Of a stretch of DNA of 64,000 bases, positions 25,024-34,321 are shown piece by piece (position 1 is the first letter of the stretch; each line of letters begins with the position of its first letter). The translations under genes and the position numbers were made by a program. The DNA is taken from contig PBIN01000003.1 in assembly GCA_002720855.1 (NCBI GenBank), positions 62,001 through 126,000 of the forward strand. Direction: 5' to 3'. The notes under the pieces were generated by a model. The model had not been told where the DNA came from, ran no database searches, and was given only the letters and a program-made list of their open reading frames with translations. Source of the stretch: Rhodospirillaceae bacterium (lineage in GTDB: Bacteria > Pseudomonadota > Alphaproteobacteria > MPNO01 > UBA2964).

Positions 25024-25206
25024 TCAGTGGCAGGGAAAAGCAAAGGAATGACGGCTGTCATGGGCCGCATTATGGATAGTGTCGGAATGAGCAAAACCGA
25101 CCCCGATGACCAGAAAAGCGCCGAGTAATATAGCGGTAATCGCAGGCATAAACTTGCGCCCGGATTCTACAACAATTACTTCGGATTTAGCTGTCTTCTC
25201 GTTCAT
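25024..25206 (-). CDS. cbtB: Cobalt transporter subunit CbtB
   Basis: 60-residue protein with one transmembrane helix (about 19-38) and a His-rich C terminus (HSDTIHNAAHDSRH, ending PCH), the CbtB pattern. Directly upstream of cbtA. Only 79 bases separate it from the aldehyde dehydrogenase gene on the same strand, too little for a full cobalamin riboswitch, and I saw no B12-box-like element there. Confidence 0.88.
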   Translation of the reverse strand: MNEKTAKSEVIVVESGRKFMPAITAILLGAFLVIGVGFAHSDTIHNAAHDSRHSFAFPCH

Positions 25207-25285
25207 CTCTCATCCTCTATTTGAGAACCCAAAGATTGGCCCGGTCTGGCCAAAAATGCAACCGCTCACCAATTAAAAAAGAAAC

Positions 25286-26731
25286 TTACTCGCGGCCCGG
25301 AAAGCGGATTCCGGTGAATTTGACGTAGGAAAGCTCCTCCATGGCGTATTTTACACCTTCCCGGCCATAGCCCGATGATCTAACGCCACCGAAAGGTGTG
25401 GTGTCCATGCGGAAACGACTGCCTTCATTTATCCAGACGGAACCGACGTGTAACTCTTCCGATACTTTGAATGCCGTCTCCAGACTCGACGTAAAGCACG
25501 ATGATTGGAGACCAAATTCGGAGTCGTTGGCGATTTTGATTGCGTCATCAATATCTGTCGCAGGTATAACCACAGCAACCGGCCCGAATATCTCCTCGCA
25601 AACGACACGTGCATCTGACTTCGGACCGACCAAAATAGTCGGATAGATAATCGCGTTGTCGCGTTTCAACGGTAGTGCGGCCTTGGCGCCATTGGCTACC
25701 GCTTCCTCGACCATGGCTTCGACGCGATCTGCAGCGTCCACATTGACCATCGGCCCAACGTCTGTGTCGTCCTTTGTTGGATCACCGACATTCATGGCTT
25801 CCGCAGTTGCCACGAAATGCTCCAAAAATTCATCGAGCACCGAATCTTCAACAATAATCCGCTGCGCCGAAATACATTGCTGCCCGCTTGCCTCAAAGGC
25901 GCTAGGAACAATACGCAATGCGGCGTCTTTAACATCCGCGTCGGCGCAAACGATATTGGCAGAATTGCCGCCAAGCTCACCAATGAACGGTTTTGCACCA
26001 GCTGCTTTCGCCAGCGCTTCACCCGCTGCCGTACCACCAGTCAGAGTGACAACAGCAACGTCTTTGTGCGCGACGAAATAGCCCGTAACATCGCGCCGGC
26101 AGGCGACAACATTGACCAATCCGTCGGGAACACCGGCACGCGTGAACGCTTCAGCAATCATTAGCGCTTCACCTATACCTTCGAAGGCAGGTTTGACCAC
26201 TACCGCATTGCCCATAGCGATTGCCGGCGCCACCTTCTGCATGAGCAAGTTGGAAGGGGCGTTAAAAGGCGTAAACGCCGCTATCACGCCGTGCGGATGG
26301 TGACGGGTAAATCCAAACCGGCCCGCGCCCATCGGCAAAGCATCAAGCGGCAACACTTCACCTTCCATACGCAGAAGCTCTTCCGCGCAAAGCCGCATCA
26401 ACTGGGAAACGCGGCCGGCCTCAAAACCACAGGCGCGTTTCGGCTTACCGAGCGCGCGCATTGTGATATCTGCAATCTCGTCCTTCACCGCATCAACTTC
26501 ATCGGCGGCTTTACGAAGCCACACTGCCCGTTCAGCGGGTGTCGCGCTTAAATTGGATAGAAAAGCCACGCGTGCATTTGAGACAGCCGCATCGATGGTT
26601 GCCTCATCCGCCATCGCCACGGTGGCGACGAGGCTATCATCCCAGGGGGATCGCAACTCTTCGGTTTTCCCCCCTGTCGCAGCATATGATTGTCCGCCAA
26701 TCCAGGGCTGCGAAATTTGTGCCTCGGCCAT
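25286..26731 (-). CDS. Aldehyde dehydrogenase family protein
   Basis: 481-residue NAD(P)-dependent aldehyde dehydrogenase. Catalytic Glu at 252 (GELGGNS) and catalytic Cys at 286 (GQQCISAQR) are present, as is the NAD-binding region FTPFNAPSNL (153-162). Closest in style to the succinate-semialdehyde/lactaldehyde-type soluble enzymes. AGGGAGA precedes the ATG. It follows the dihydroxyphthalate-decarboxylase-like gene by 23 bases and precedes cbtBA, all on one strand. The substrate aldehyde is unknown. Confidence 0.9.
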   Translation of the reverse strand: MAEAQISQPWIGGQSYAATGGKTEELRSPWDDSLVATVAMADEATIDAAVSNARVAFLSNLSATPAERAVWLRKAADEVDAVKDEIADITMRALGKPKRACGFEAGRVSQLMRLCAEELLRMEGEVLPLDALPMGAGRFGFTRHHPHGVIAAFTPFNAPSNLLMQKVAPAIAMGNAVVVKPAFEGIGEALMIAEAFTRAGVPDGLVNVVACRRDVTGYFVAHKDVAVVTLTGGTAAGEALAKAAGAKPFIGELGGNSANIVCADADVKDAALRIVPSAFEASGQQCISAQRIIVEDSVLDEFLEHFVATAEAMNVGDPTKDDTDVGPMVNVDAADRVEAMVEEAVANGAKAALPLKRDNAIIYPTILVGPKSDARVVCEEIFGPVAVVIPATDIDDAIKIANDSEFGLQSSCFTSSLETAFKVSEELHVGSVWINEGSRFRMDTTPFGGVRSSGYGREGVKYAMEELSYVKFTGIRFPGRE

Positions 26732-26754
26732 AGTCGTCTCCCTAATTAATCTCG

Positions 26755-27744
26755 TTAAAGTTTGAACAGCTCAAAAGTTGCCTCAGCGAATAAGTCTTCG
26801 GCCTCCAGTTTTCGCGCTGAAATTCCTTGATCGAAAGAGTATCGTGTCATCGCGGAAATTTCTTTCTCATTTTCAATCGCGCCATATTTCCAATGGTCCT
26901 CGCCCATCAGTTTACGTACCTGTTCAAGTTCGTAGACCGGCCACGGCATCGTGTGCGCCAAGTGCCCGACCTGTTCCATCTCTTCATAGCAATGCTGTTT
27001 TGCTTTGAGAAACGCCACGTAAACATTCACAGGCAACCAAGGATGTTTTTCAACGATCGACCGCCGAATTCCAATCATATGCATGATCGGGAACATGCCC
27101 GTCTTTGCAAAATAGGCTTCTTCAGCGGCCTTATAGTCGGGAAACAACCGATCGATGTTTTCGTTGCTGTGATAGCTAGAAGGGGCCCGCGCAGAGATTA
27201 CGGCATCGAGTTTTCCGTCATCGAGATGCTCCGCCAGCGTCTCATCTGTCGGTATGCTCTGAAGATCAATCTCATCCGGCAAATGCAGTGGCGCACGTTC
27301 CTCGCGCCCACCCTCTTCCAATCCGCCATTCCGCCAATGGATGGAAGACGCTTTGACCCCGTATTCATCCTCCAGGATGCCCCGAACCCAAAGCGCTGCG
27401 GTCATCTGGTATTCCGGAACCCCAATCGTCTTACCCGCAAGGTCTTCAGGTTTCTCGATGCCTCGGTCAGTGCGGATATAAATCGAAGAGTGTCGGAACA
27501 AGCGCGATACGAAGGCCGGAATTCCAACGTAGGGGCTGCCGTCGCGGGACTGGACATTCATGTAGCTCGACATTGAAAGCTCGGTAATATCAAACTCCTG
27601 ATATTTAAAAGCCCGATGAAATGCCTCTTCAGGAGACATGGCGCTGGCGACAACCTCACATCCATCGACCCCTACCGTGCCATCAAAAAGTGCCCGCGTA
27701 CGGTCATAGTTACAGCATGCCAAACTAACGGTCAGTTTTCCCAT
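26755..27744 (-). CDS. 4,5-dihydroxyphthalate decarboxylase-like protein, SBP fold (copy 2)
   Basis: 329 residues, clear paralogue of the protein at 6773-7750: MGKLTVSLACCNYDRTRAL opening, FDITELSMSSYM, IGVPEYQMTAALWVRGIL and KTGMFPIMHMIGIR. No signal peptide. Start at 27744 follows GAGCGAGGA; the frame is open to 27831 but without homology. First gene of an operon with the aldehyde dehydrogenase and cbtBA. Known relatives include Pht5-type decarboxylases; here the substrate is unidentified. Confidence 0.75.
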   Translation of the reverse strand: MGKLTVSLACCNYDRTRALFDGTVGVDGCEVVASAMSPEEAFHRAFKYQEFDITELSMSSYMNVQSRDGSPYVGIPAFVSRLFRHSSIYIRTDRGIEKPEDLAGKTIGVPEYQMTAALWVRGILEDEYGVKASSIHWRNGGLEEGGREERAPLHLPDEIDLQSIPTDETLAEHLDDGKLDAVISARAPSSYHSNENIDRLFPDYKAAEEAYFAKTGMFPIMHMIGIRRSIVEKHPWLPVNVYVAFLKAKQHCYEEMEQVGHLAHTMPWPVYELEQVRKLMGEDHWKYGAIENEKEISAMTRYSFDQGISARKLEAEDLFAEATFELFKL

Positions 27745-27879
27745 TCCTCGCTCCCAATCGATTGAACTACTTATGTTGTTGTCGGCATTATCTCCGGCTC
27801 TCCAATATGAAGCAAGGCAACCCCTCCACATTGACAGGCTGACAATCTCTTTTCAGACTGCGGCGCTGGGAGGAAGAGA

Positions 27880-28650
27880 ATGAACAGTAATTCTGAAACG
27901 CCTGCTTTAACCAGTGAGGTAAGGGCGGAACTCGACAAACTCATTAAACTTTGCCGCGTCTTGGAAATCGAAGGCCATGGCGACCGCACACTGGGATTCG
28001 CGAGCGTCCGGGACCCGCATGGCAACGGTATGTGGATCAAGCGATCCTATATCGCACTCGGAGAAGTTTTCGATTATAGGGATTTCTTCCATATTGGGCT
28101 CGACGGAAAAGTATTTTCCGGTGAGGGTCGTTGTCATGGGGAATGGCCAATCCACGCAGCCATTTTCGAGGCACGGCCTGATATTAATGCCGCGGTTCAC
28201 TCTCACCCTTTATACGGCTGTGTCGTCTCCGCCAGCACAGAACCGATGCGCCCCGTCGGATACCAGCAGATTTTCTTCCCAAAACCGCCGCCGCGTTATG
28301 AGGGTTCGTCAGAGCTAATCGTAAAAATGGAGACAGGCCGCGTAATGGCAAAAGCCCTGGGCGACAGCTTTTGCATGTTTCTACGCAATCACGGCGTAGT
28401 CGCATGTGGAACATCTATCGAGCACGCGCTGGTAATCGCGATGGCACAGGAAGCAGCCTGCGAGGAGTTTGTCAAAACCGCCAGTGGGAATTTTGACTGG
28501 TCATATCCAGATGATGAGGAACAAGAACGGAAGATCCGGGGTCAGGATAAAAATGTACCTGTTTTCTGGGAATATTATTGCCGTAAGCTCGCACGTGCTG
28601 AAGCCCTAGGACATCCAATTCTCTCAACCGAGCGAATCCCCGTGAGCTAA
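27880..28650 (+). CDS. Class II aldolase/adducin family protein
   Basis: 256 residues of the class II aldolase/adducin fold. Zinc-binding HSHP (VHSHPLYG) and a later His in NHGVV are visible, plus a Glu-containing segment (GEGRCHGEWPIH). Family members are zinc aldolases or decarboxylases acting on small hydroxy acids. GGGAGGAAG lies before the ATG. Followed after 16 bases by a glutathione-transferase gene in one operon. Confidence 0.87.
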   Translation: MNSNSETPALTSEVRAELDKLIKLCRVLEIEGHGDRTLGFASVRDPHGNGMWIKRSYIALGEVFDYRDFFHIGLDGKVFSGEGRCHGEWPIHAAIFEARPDINAAVHSHPLYGCVVSASTEPMRPVGYQQIFFPKPPPRYEGSSELIVKMETGRVMAKALGDSFCMFLRNHGVVACGTSIEHALVIAMAQEAACEEFVKTASGNFDWSYPDDEEQERKIRGQDKNVPVFWEYYCRKLARAEALGHPILSTERIPVS

Positions 28651-28666
28651 ACTATATAGGGCAACG

Positions 28667-29455
28667 ATGATTGAGCTCTATCATGCCTCCATGTCGACCT
28701 GCGCCCAAAAGGTCAGAATGACACTCGCTGAAAAGCAGTTGGATTGGGACAGCAAGCTCCTAGATTTGAGGGCCAGTGATCAGCACCAACCGGATTATTT
28801 AAAACTCAATCCGAACGGGGTCGTTCCAACATTGGTGGATGATGGGCAGGTTGTCATCGAATCCACGGTTATCTGTGAATATCTGGATGATGCCTATCCC
28901 GACCCTGCGTTAAAACCTGAAGCACCATTGGCACGGGCGACGATGCGTCAATGGACCAAACGGCTCGATGAAGTTCTTCACTTTTATACCGGTGTTCTCT
29001 CAGGCTCGATTGCCTTTCGCTATCAACATCTTGCGAGACCCGCGAATGAGTTAAAGGCCTATATCGCAAATATCCCCGACCCCAAACGGCGCGCCCGCCA
29101 ACGCGAGCAAATTGAGCGTGGGATGGATGCCCCACAATTCGCTGATGCTGTTGGCGTGTTTGACTCTTTTCTCACTGATCTCGAAGAACAGCTGGCTCAA
29201 ACAAGGTGGATGGCAGGTGAGTCCTTTTCGCTCGCCGAAATTGGCTATACCCCTTACCTAATTCGCCTCGACGAATTGCAACTATGGGCGTGGATGGATA
29301 AGCGCCCGCATATATCCAACCTTTATGAGCGCATTAAATCGCGCCCTAGTTTTGCGGCAGCGTATTTAGATTGGCGAAACGATGCCTTCTGCGCGCTAAT
29401 GGCAGAAAAAGGATCTGAAGCCTGGCCCAAGATTCAGGAAATTCTCAGGCAATAG
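28667..29455 (+). CDS. Glutathione S-transferase family protein
   Basis: 262 residues with an N-terminal thioredoxin-like GST domain (STCAQKVRM near 9-17 with a likely catalytic Ser or Cys; NGVVPTL cis-Pro; ESTVICEYLDD for the glutathione gamma-glutamyl site) and a helical C-terminal domain from about residue 90. Could be a detoxifying transferase or an isomerase within the aldolase operon. It ends just before a small hairpin and the convergent cyclodeaminase-like gene. Confidence 0.87.
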   Translation: MIELYHASMSTCAQKVRMTLAEKQLDWDSKLLDLRASDQHQPDYLKLNPNGVVPTLVDDGQVVIESTVICEYLDDAYPDPALKPEAPLARATMRQWTKRLDEVLHFYTGVLSGSIAFRYQHLARPANELKAYIANIPDPKRRARQREQIERGMDAPQFADAVGVFDSFLTDLEEQLAQTRWMAGESFSLAEIGYTPYLIRLDELQLWAWMDKRPHISNLYERIKSRPSFAAAYLDWRNDAFCALMAEKGSEAWPKIQEILRQ

Positions 29456-29470
29456 GAAGCGCAGAATAGT

Positions 29471-29486
29471 AAACCGAAAACGGTTT
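29471..29486. terminator. Possible bidirectional terminator hairpin
   Basis: AAACCG-AAAA-CGGTTT forms a 6-bp stem with a 4-base loop between two convergent stop codons, followed by T-rich sequence (TTTTAT). The stem is weak; assigned mainly because of its position. Confidence 0.4.
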
Positions 29487-29488
29487 TA

Positions 29489-30490
29489 TCAAGCATCTGT
29501 TGGAGGCAATACCAAGCCTACATCCCGTTCTTTAGCCTTTTCATATATATGGTGACAAACGGCTACATCCTGCGAAACCAGGCCGGTAGTATGGATCAAA
29601 ATTCGTTCGTCGTCTGTTTCACGTCCTGGGACTTTGCCGGTCACTAAATCGCATATTTCACCATGGAGCTGTTCCCGTGAAAACTCTCCACTTTCAATCA
29701 TATTTTTGAACTCTTTGGTGACGATATTCACGTCCCAACCATCGATAACGACTTTATCAAATGCGGCCCAACCTGCGGGATCCATTTCGCGCCTTGCAAG
29801 CGAAATATAGGTTGCCCCCGGTTTGACCCAATCTTCGCGCGCGATGATATCTTCTGACGTCGTTCCGCCAATGCCGATATCCGATGCTCGAACGACCTCT
29901 TCAATCGTATCGACCGGCTCAACGGGAATGCCGAGTTCCGCAGACCATTTTTCGGCAAAAGCCTGCCGCGTTTCAGGACGTCGCGACGTACAAACAATTT
30001 TTTCGAATTCAAACATGGTCCTCAGGCAGGCAAGGCAATTCACGCCCATGGTTCCGATACCGACGAGCCCGAGAACTTTGGGATTCGTTGGCGCCATCCA
30101 TTTCAGCGGCAGGATTGCTGCGGCAGTGCTCCTGATCGCGTAGGACCAATGTTCTTCGATGATGGCTTTGGAGTGCCCGGTCATTGGGTCGGTGAGCACA
30201 ATATAGCGTGCACATTCGAGCTGTCCGACGGTATTTCGGACCCCGTCGTCAAAATAGTTGTACATCCGAACACCGGTCGTCGGTATTTCTTTAAGCAAAA
30301 CGCCTTTAACGTGCCAGTGATTATGATATGGCGCATCGGCATCAAGCTTCCATGAAGAGGGTTCGGACCACTGAACCGAACCATTGGCATGCATGCGATA
30401 AACGTCTTCGCAAATCTGCATCGCTTCTTCTACGCTCAAAAGATCAAGCGTGTCTTTGTAAGGAATAAACCGAACGCCTTCGAGTGCCAT
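29489..30490 (-). CDS. Ornithine cyclodeaminase / mu-crystallin family protein (copy 2)
   Basis: 333-residue paralogue of the protein at 5726-6754; blocks FIPYKDTLDLLS, NHWHVKGVLLKE, YAIRSTAAA and the Rossmann motif GLVGIGTMG (141-149) align without gaps. ATG at 30490 chosen over the adjoining GTG because GGAG is better spaced. It stands alone on the reverse strand, close to copy 2 of the dihydroxyphthalate-decarboxylase-like gene, mirroring copy 1. Reaction unknown; imine reduction or cyclodeamination are family options. Confidence 0.85.
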   Translation of the reverse strand: MALEGVRFIPYKDTLDLLSVEEAMQICEDVYRMHANGSVQWSEPSSWKLDADAPYHNHWHVKGVLLKEIPTTGVRMYNYFDDGVRNTVGQLECARYIVLTDPMTGHSKAIIEEHWSYAIRSTAAAILPLKWMAPTNPKVLGLVGIGTMGVNCLACLRTMFEFEKIVCTSRRPETRQAFAEKWSAELGIPVEPVDTIEEVVRASDIGIGGTTSEDIIAREDWVKPGATYISLARREMDPAGWAAFDKVVIDGWDVNIVTKEFKNMIESGEFSREQLHGEICDLVTGKVPGRETDDERILIHTTGLVSQDVAVCHHIYEKAKERDVGLVLPPTDA

Positions 30491-30603
30491 CACTACTTCT
30501 CCTGTATTTCTCTATAATTTAGCGCGCCAGGCCTGTGGACGCCACGGCAGATGCACAATAGGATTCAGCAGAATATTTTAACAGTGCAAAGAACGTCAAA
30601 GCG

Positions 30604-31497
30604 ATGGATTCGATCACAAGATCAAATACGATTGCACTCGGAGACAGCTTGATGACAAGGGTCGTGGAGCGTGAAGGTCCCTATCATGACCCCTATGAGA
30701 TGTTTCCCGAAGCAACCCAGGATCAGGTAGGACGAGCACTGGACGACCTGCCGGATTTCGTTTTCGACCCGCCGAGCGGCAAGATTTGTATGACATTTCA
30801 AAGCTTTTTGCTGCAAACCCCACAACACAACATCCTGATTGACACCTGCGTCGGCGACCATCAAAACCGGCGGGAAGGACTACTTTACCCCAAAGACCGG
30901 TGGCTGGCTGAATTTCGTGGGGCAGGTGTCGGATTCGAAGATATCGACTATGTGTTCTGTACTCATTTACACGTCGATCACGTTGGTTGGAACACCAGGC
31001 TTGTTGACGGCCGATTGGTTCCCACCTTTCCCAACGCGAAATACATTATCGGACGCAAAGAATACGAATATTGGCTTGAATGGAATGCGGAACACGGACC
31101 AGCATCATCCGGCCCCTCTTTCGAGGAATGCGTATTGCCAATTGTCGAAGCAGGCAAAGCGGTGTTGGTCGATGATGATTTCGAATTAAACGATCTCATT
31201 CACCTATCTCCCGCACCCGGCCATACGCCAGGACAATGCTGCGCAAATTTTAATTCCAATGGTACAAAAGCGATATTTGCCGGCGACGCACTTCATCACC
31301 CGCTTCAAGTCTATGAACCCGATTGGAGCACAGTCAAATGCGCGGATCGCGCGCTCGCCATCGTCAGCCGCCGAAAGATATTGGAAGACTGCGCGGACAC
31401 GGACACGTTGCTTATTCCGGCACATTTTCCAGGCACAACAGTCGGCAAAGTGATCACCGCCGGCGATGAATTTGCGTTCCGCTTTTTTGAAGGATAG
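30604..31497 (+). CDS. MBL fold metallo-hydrolase
   Basis: 297-residue metallo-beta-lactamase-fold hydrolase. Metal motif HLHVDHVGWN (~121-130), further ligands in SPAPGHTPG and FAGDALHHPLQV. Similar in layout to lactonase-type MBL enzymes. No signal peptide. Followed by DUF350 and serine-protease genes after nine and fifteen bases, which may be co-transcribed though functionally unrelated. Confidence 0.88.
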   Translation: MDSITRSNTIALGDSLMTRVVEREGPYHDPYEMFPEATQDQVGRALDDLPDFVFDPPSGKICMTFQSFLLQTPQHNILIDTCVGDHQNRREGLLYPKDRWLAEFRGAGVGFEDIDYVFCTHLHVDHVGWNTRLVDGRLVPTFPNAKYIIGRKEYEYWLEWNAEHGPASSGPSFEECVLPIVEAGKAVLVDDDFELNDLIHLSPAPGHTPGQCCANFNSNGTKAIFAGDALHHPLQVYEPDWSTVKCADRALAIVSRRKILEDCADTDTLLIPAHFPGTTVGKVITAGDEFAFRFFEG

Positions 31498-31505
31498 AGG
31501 CCACA

Positions 31506-31919
31506 ATGGATCCAATCTTACAGAGTTTTTTAAACGGATTTCCGACTCTACTGCTGCACTTTTCGGTGACACTTGCGATGCTGGGCGCTGGTATCTGGAT
31601 TTATCAGCACATTACACCTCTCCATGAAATGCAGTTAATCCGCGCCGGCAACACGGCGGCGGCGACTTCCTTCTCGGGGGCGATTCTGGGCCTCGCCATC
31701 CCACTCGCATTTTGTATGGCGACTAGTGTCGGCATACTCGACATTGTTATTTGGGGTGTTGTTGCCCTTGTAATCCAACTCCTGGCCTTTCGATTAGCTG
31801 ATTTCCTTTTGAGAGGCCTGCCAAAAAGAATCGAAGAGGGAGAGATTGGCGCAGCAATCCTTGTTGCAGCGGTAAAACTTGCTGTCGCGATGATAAATGC
31901 GGCGGCAATCGCAGGATAA
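31506..31919 (+). CDS. DUF350 family membrane protein
   Basis: 137 residues with four predicted transmembrane helices, matching the DUF350 family: LIRAGNTAAATSFSGAILGLAIPLA and later DFLLRGLPKRIEEGEIGAAILVA. The function of this family is not established. Starts nine bases after the MBL gene with GAGG upstream, and the membrane-anchored serine protease follows by 15 bases. Confidence 0.83.
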   Translation: MDPILQSFLNGFPTLLLHFSVTLAMLGAGIWIYQHITPLHEMQLIRAGNTAAATSFSGAILGLAIPLAFCMATSVGILDIVIWGVVALVIQLLAFRLADFLLRGLPKRIEEGEIGAAILVAAVKLAVAMINAAAIAG

Positions 31920-31934
31920 AAGGGCAAGAGCGCA

Positions 31935-32786
31935 ATGCGCATATGGGATATCCTGGCGCTGATAATTCTTTTGGTGGTCGCCGCTATAGGTAAATTTTCA
32001 GGGACCGGTGACGACGGGTCGGATAAGCGGCGTCCCCCCGTTGAAATTGCCAAGCCGCGAATTGTAATACCCTCTCCGCCGCTGAATAAACGTGACCCTG
32101 TGGTGTCAATTTCATTGGAGGAGAAACAACAATCATCGACGGGAACAGCCTTCTCAGTTGATCGAAACGGTATATGGGTAACCGCACGTCATGTTGCAGA
32201 CGGTTGTGACAAGATCGGACTTCAAAAATCAGAGGGAACGATCGTCGCCGTTCGCCGCATTTGGCATCATCCAAGCGCGGATATCAGCATTCTAAAAACC
32301 AATGGCGGAACACCGCCCCTGCCCGGAATTGAAAAACGGATTTCCCGCGGCCAGGACGGTTACTCGTTTGGATTTCCCAAGGGTGACGCTGGTGACGTAC
32401 ATGCAAGGGTTATTGGCCGGCGCACGATGGCAGTGGAAGGCCGTTATTCGACACGAGAACCGGTGGTTGCCTGGACACAAATTCGCCGAGTGCCCGATCG
32501 AGGCACCCATCTGGGCGGTATTAGCGGTGGGCCATGGGTAAACGCTAACGGCCAAATAATTGGCGTGCATGTTGCAGGTGCACCACGTCGTGGGCGCTCC
32601 TATTCCTCGACGCCCGACAGCTTGCTCGGAATTTTAAAAGAGGCCGGCGTTCGAGGCGATAGCATCGGCCGGGGTGTAGAAAGGCTCTCCGTGAACAGCA
32701 ATGATTTCCCGCAAGTCGGGCGACAACTGCGCAGACGACTTACGGTCGCTAAAGTCTTTTGTCTGGTTGGGGAACGTTGGCGCTAG
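31935..32786 (+). CDS. Membrane-anchored trypsin-like serine protease
   Basis: 283 residues: N-terminal transmembrane anchor (5-20), then a DegP/trypsin-like domain with His86 (TARHVADG), Asp116 (HPSADISIL) and Ser197 (GGISGGPWV). No PDZ domain. Likely acts in the periplasm. Its stop overlaps the stop of the convergent YciI-like gene (CTAG at 32783-32786). Its role next to DUF350 is unknown. Confidence 0.83.
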   Translation: MRIWDILALIILLVVAAIGKFSGTGDDGSDKRRPPVEIAKPRIVIPSPPLNKRDPVVSISLEEKQQSSTGTAFSVDRNGIWVTARHVADGCDKIGLQKSEGTIVAVRRIWHHPSADISILKTNGGTPPLPGIEKRISRGQDGYSFGFPKGDAGDVHARVIGRRTMAVEGRYSTREPVVAWTQIRRVPDRGTHLGGISGGPWVNANGQIIGVHVAGAPRRGRSYSSTPDSLLGILKEAGVRGDSIGRGVERLSVNSNDFPQVGRQLRRRLTVAKVFCLVGERWR

Positions 32787-33097
32787 TTGCCTTCAGCAGT
32801 GTTTGGGGCAGCATCCGGATTCCATTGTCCGCGCCGCATGCGCACAACCGTATAGGATTCGAATACGCCCGCCTTACGTAATGGCTCACCGTCAGCAAAT
32901 GCGTCTGCGGCAGCCCGGTCGGGCACATTGATAATTAAGCAACTACCCAATCGAGCATCGCTTTCATCAGCTAGAGTTGCGCCGCCCAACACCAAAATAT
33001 CTTCATTTGATTTTAAGTAAGCAAAATGCTCGTCGCGAGCGGTCTCACGCCGCGCTGCACCGTCTGGCCCATCAACGCCATAACACATATAAAGCAT
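32783..33097 (-). CDS. YciI-like protein
   Basis: 104 residues with the YciI ferredoxin-like fold: MLYMCYGVDGPDG, HFAYLKSNEDILVLGG, DRAAADAFADGEP. YciI-like proteins are small enzymes or accessory proteins, sometimes muconolactone-isomerase-like, with a conserved His-Asp pair. GGAAGGAA precedes the ATG. It stands alone on this strand. Confidence 0.82.
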   Translation of the reverse strand: MLYMCYGVDGPDGAARRETARDEHFAYLKSNEDILVLGGATLADESDARLGSCLIINVPDRAAADAFADGEPLRKAGVFESYTVVRMRRGQWNPDAAPNTAEGN

Positions 33098-33264
33098 TGA
33101 ATTTCCTTCCTAATATGTTGCCAATTTGTATGCTTATACCGTGTCACAATTACTGCAGAAATAATATCCGTTGAATTAGATTTTATTGACCCTATATCTG
33201 GAAGAACGGCAAGCTGCGGTGCTGGGGGGCACACCAAAGCTCGATAGTTTATGGAGAATTGAGG

Positions 33265-33717
33265 ATGTCCCCGAGTAAAGCCATTTTGACCGGAAGCGGA
33301 CTGGTCGCCATCGCAATCGTCGTAGCGGCGCTAGTGCTACCGGATACGTCAGTTGGACCGGTTCAAACAGCGACAGCTGATTCTGACAAAGCACTGAAAG
33401 CGCCCCGATATGAGATCATTAAGATCGAGAATGGCGCGAGTTGGACCCTTGATCGCCAAACCGGCGTTATCACCATGTGCCAGGTACGCGACGAGCACAT
33501 GGTGTGTGCCGGTAGCGAAAATGCAACAAAAATGCCGGCTGCAACGCCACAGCAACTGGAAAAGAAACGTTCAGATAGACGCCAGGAACGCCGCGCCGAG
33601 CGGAAAGAGGTGTTCAACCAGTTTTTCACTTTCTTTGAACGCATGATCAAGTTTGCTGAGAAACACGGAGATAAGGGACCCGAGCCGGCGCCTGCTCCAC
33701 AATCTGAACAACTTTGA
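33265..33717 (+). CDS. Hypothetical membrane-anchored protein
   Basis: 150 residues. A hydrophobic segment (about 7-27) acts as signal or anchor. The middle has the pattern ASWTLDRQTGVITMCQVRDE and MVCAGS with two Cys. The C-terminal half is strongly charged (RRQERRAERKEVFNQFF) and probably helical, ending in a Pro-rich tail. Not recognised as a named family. ATG 33265 chosen after TGGAGA; an upstream TTG at 33259 is possible. Confidence 0.65.
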   Translation: MSPSKAILTGSGLVAIAIVVAALVLPDTSVGPVQTATADSDKALKAPRYEIIKIENGASWTLDRQTGVITMCQVRDEHMVCAGSENATKMPAATPQQLEKKRSDRRQERRAERKEVFNQFFTFFERMIKFAEKHGDKGPEPAPAPQSEQL

Positions 33718-33802
33718 AATCACCGGCAATTTATTAGCCACTTTTATTGAGAAATGGCATTATCAACGTGTGTACTGAGGCGCAAACCAATGTAGGCACG
33801 TT

Positions 33803-34285
33803 ATGGGCCTGTTTCAAACACTCATAAACCCACAGCATGAAGAGCACCCGGAACGGGCTGAAGTGGCACGCGCGGCCAATCTACTCCAGATCGGGGAATT
33901 TCAGCTATTGCAGCTCGCCTACAACGACTGGTGTGGAAAAGACATGCCTGCTGGAGAAAGCGACCGCATCTTTGGCTCTTATATGATTTATAATCAGGTA
34001 CCAGCCTGGGCGCGTCACTATGCGAGGCATATCATCAGTCTGGATCAAATCGGTATGCTCGATGATAGAGATCCAATTTATCATCGTTACGATCCTGAAT
34101 TTCGCACATTTATTCCGGATGGTTTAAAGCGGTTTTGCGGTGCTGCGGCGGTAATCGTTTTCTTTATCGGTGGAGGCATCTGGCTCAGCCATTTGACGAC
34201 AGCGGAAACCAGCCAGGTACTGCCACCCTATTTTTCTGATGAAACCATGAAAAACATCAATCAGGGGCCCAACCCAACACCGTGA
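33803..34285 (+). CDS. Hypothetical protein with one transmembrane helix
   Basis: 160 residues, not recognised. The N-terminal ~110 residues are soluble and rich in aromatic and charged residues (ANLLQIGEFQLLQLAYNDW, IYNQVPAWARHYARHI); a single hydrophobic segment (~114-130) and a short Pro/Asn-rich tail follow. Coding quality is good over the whole length. Followed by a second small membrane gene after 36 bases. Confidence 0.6.
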   Translation: MGLFQTLINPQHEEHPERAEVARAANLLQIGEFQLLQLAYNDWCGKDMPAGESDRIFGSYMIYNQVPAWARHYARHIISLDQIGMLDDRDPIYHRYDPEFRTFIPDGLKRFCGAAAVIVFFIGGGIWLSHLTTAETSQVLPPYFSDETMKNINQGPNPTP

Positions 34286-34321
34286 TGTTTCAAGTCTTAT
34301 CGCAAACGGTTATAGTCGAGC

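Noticed and set aside
25207-25285. Cobalamin riboswitch ahead of cbtB
   Set aside because: The gap is only 79 bases and no B12-box-like sequence was seen.
26827-27576. 249-residue open frame on the plus strand
   Set aside because: Antisense shadow of the dihydroxyphthalate-decarboxylase-like gene, with no recognisable protein features.
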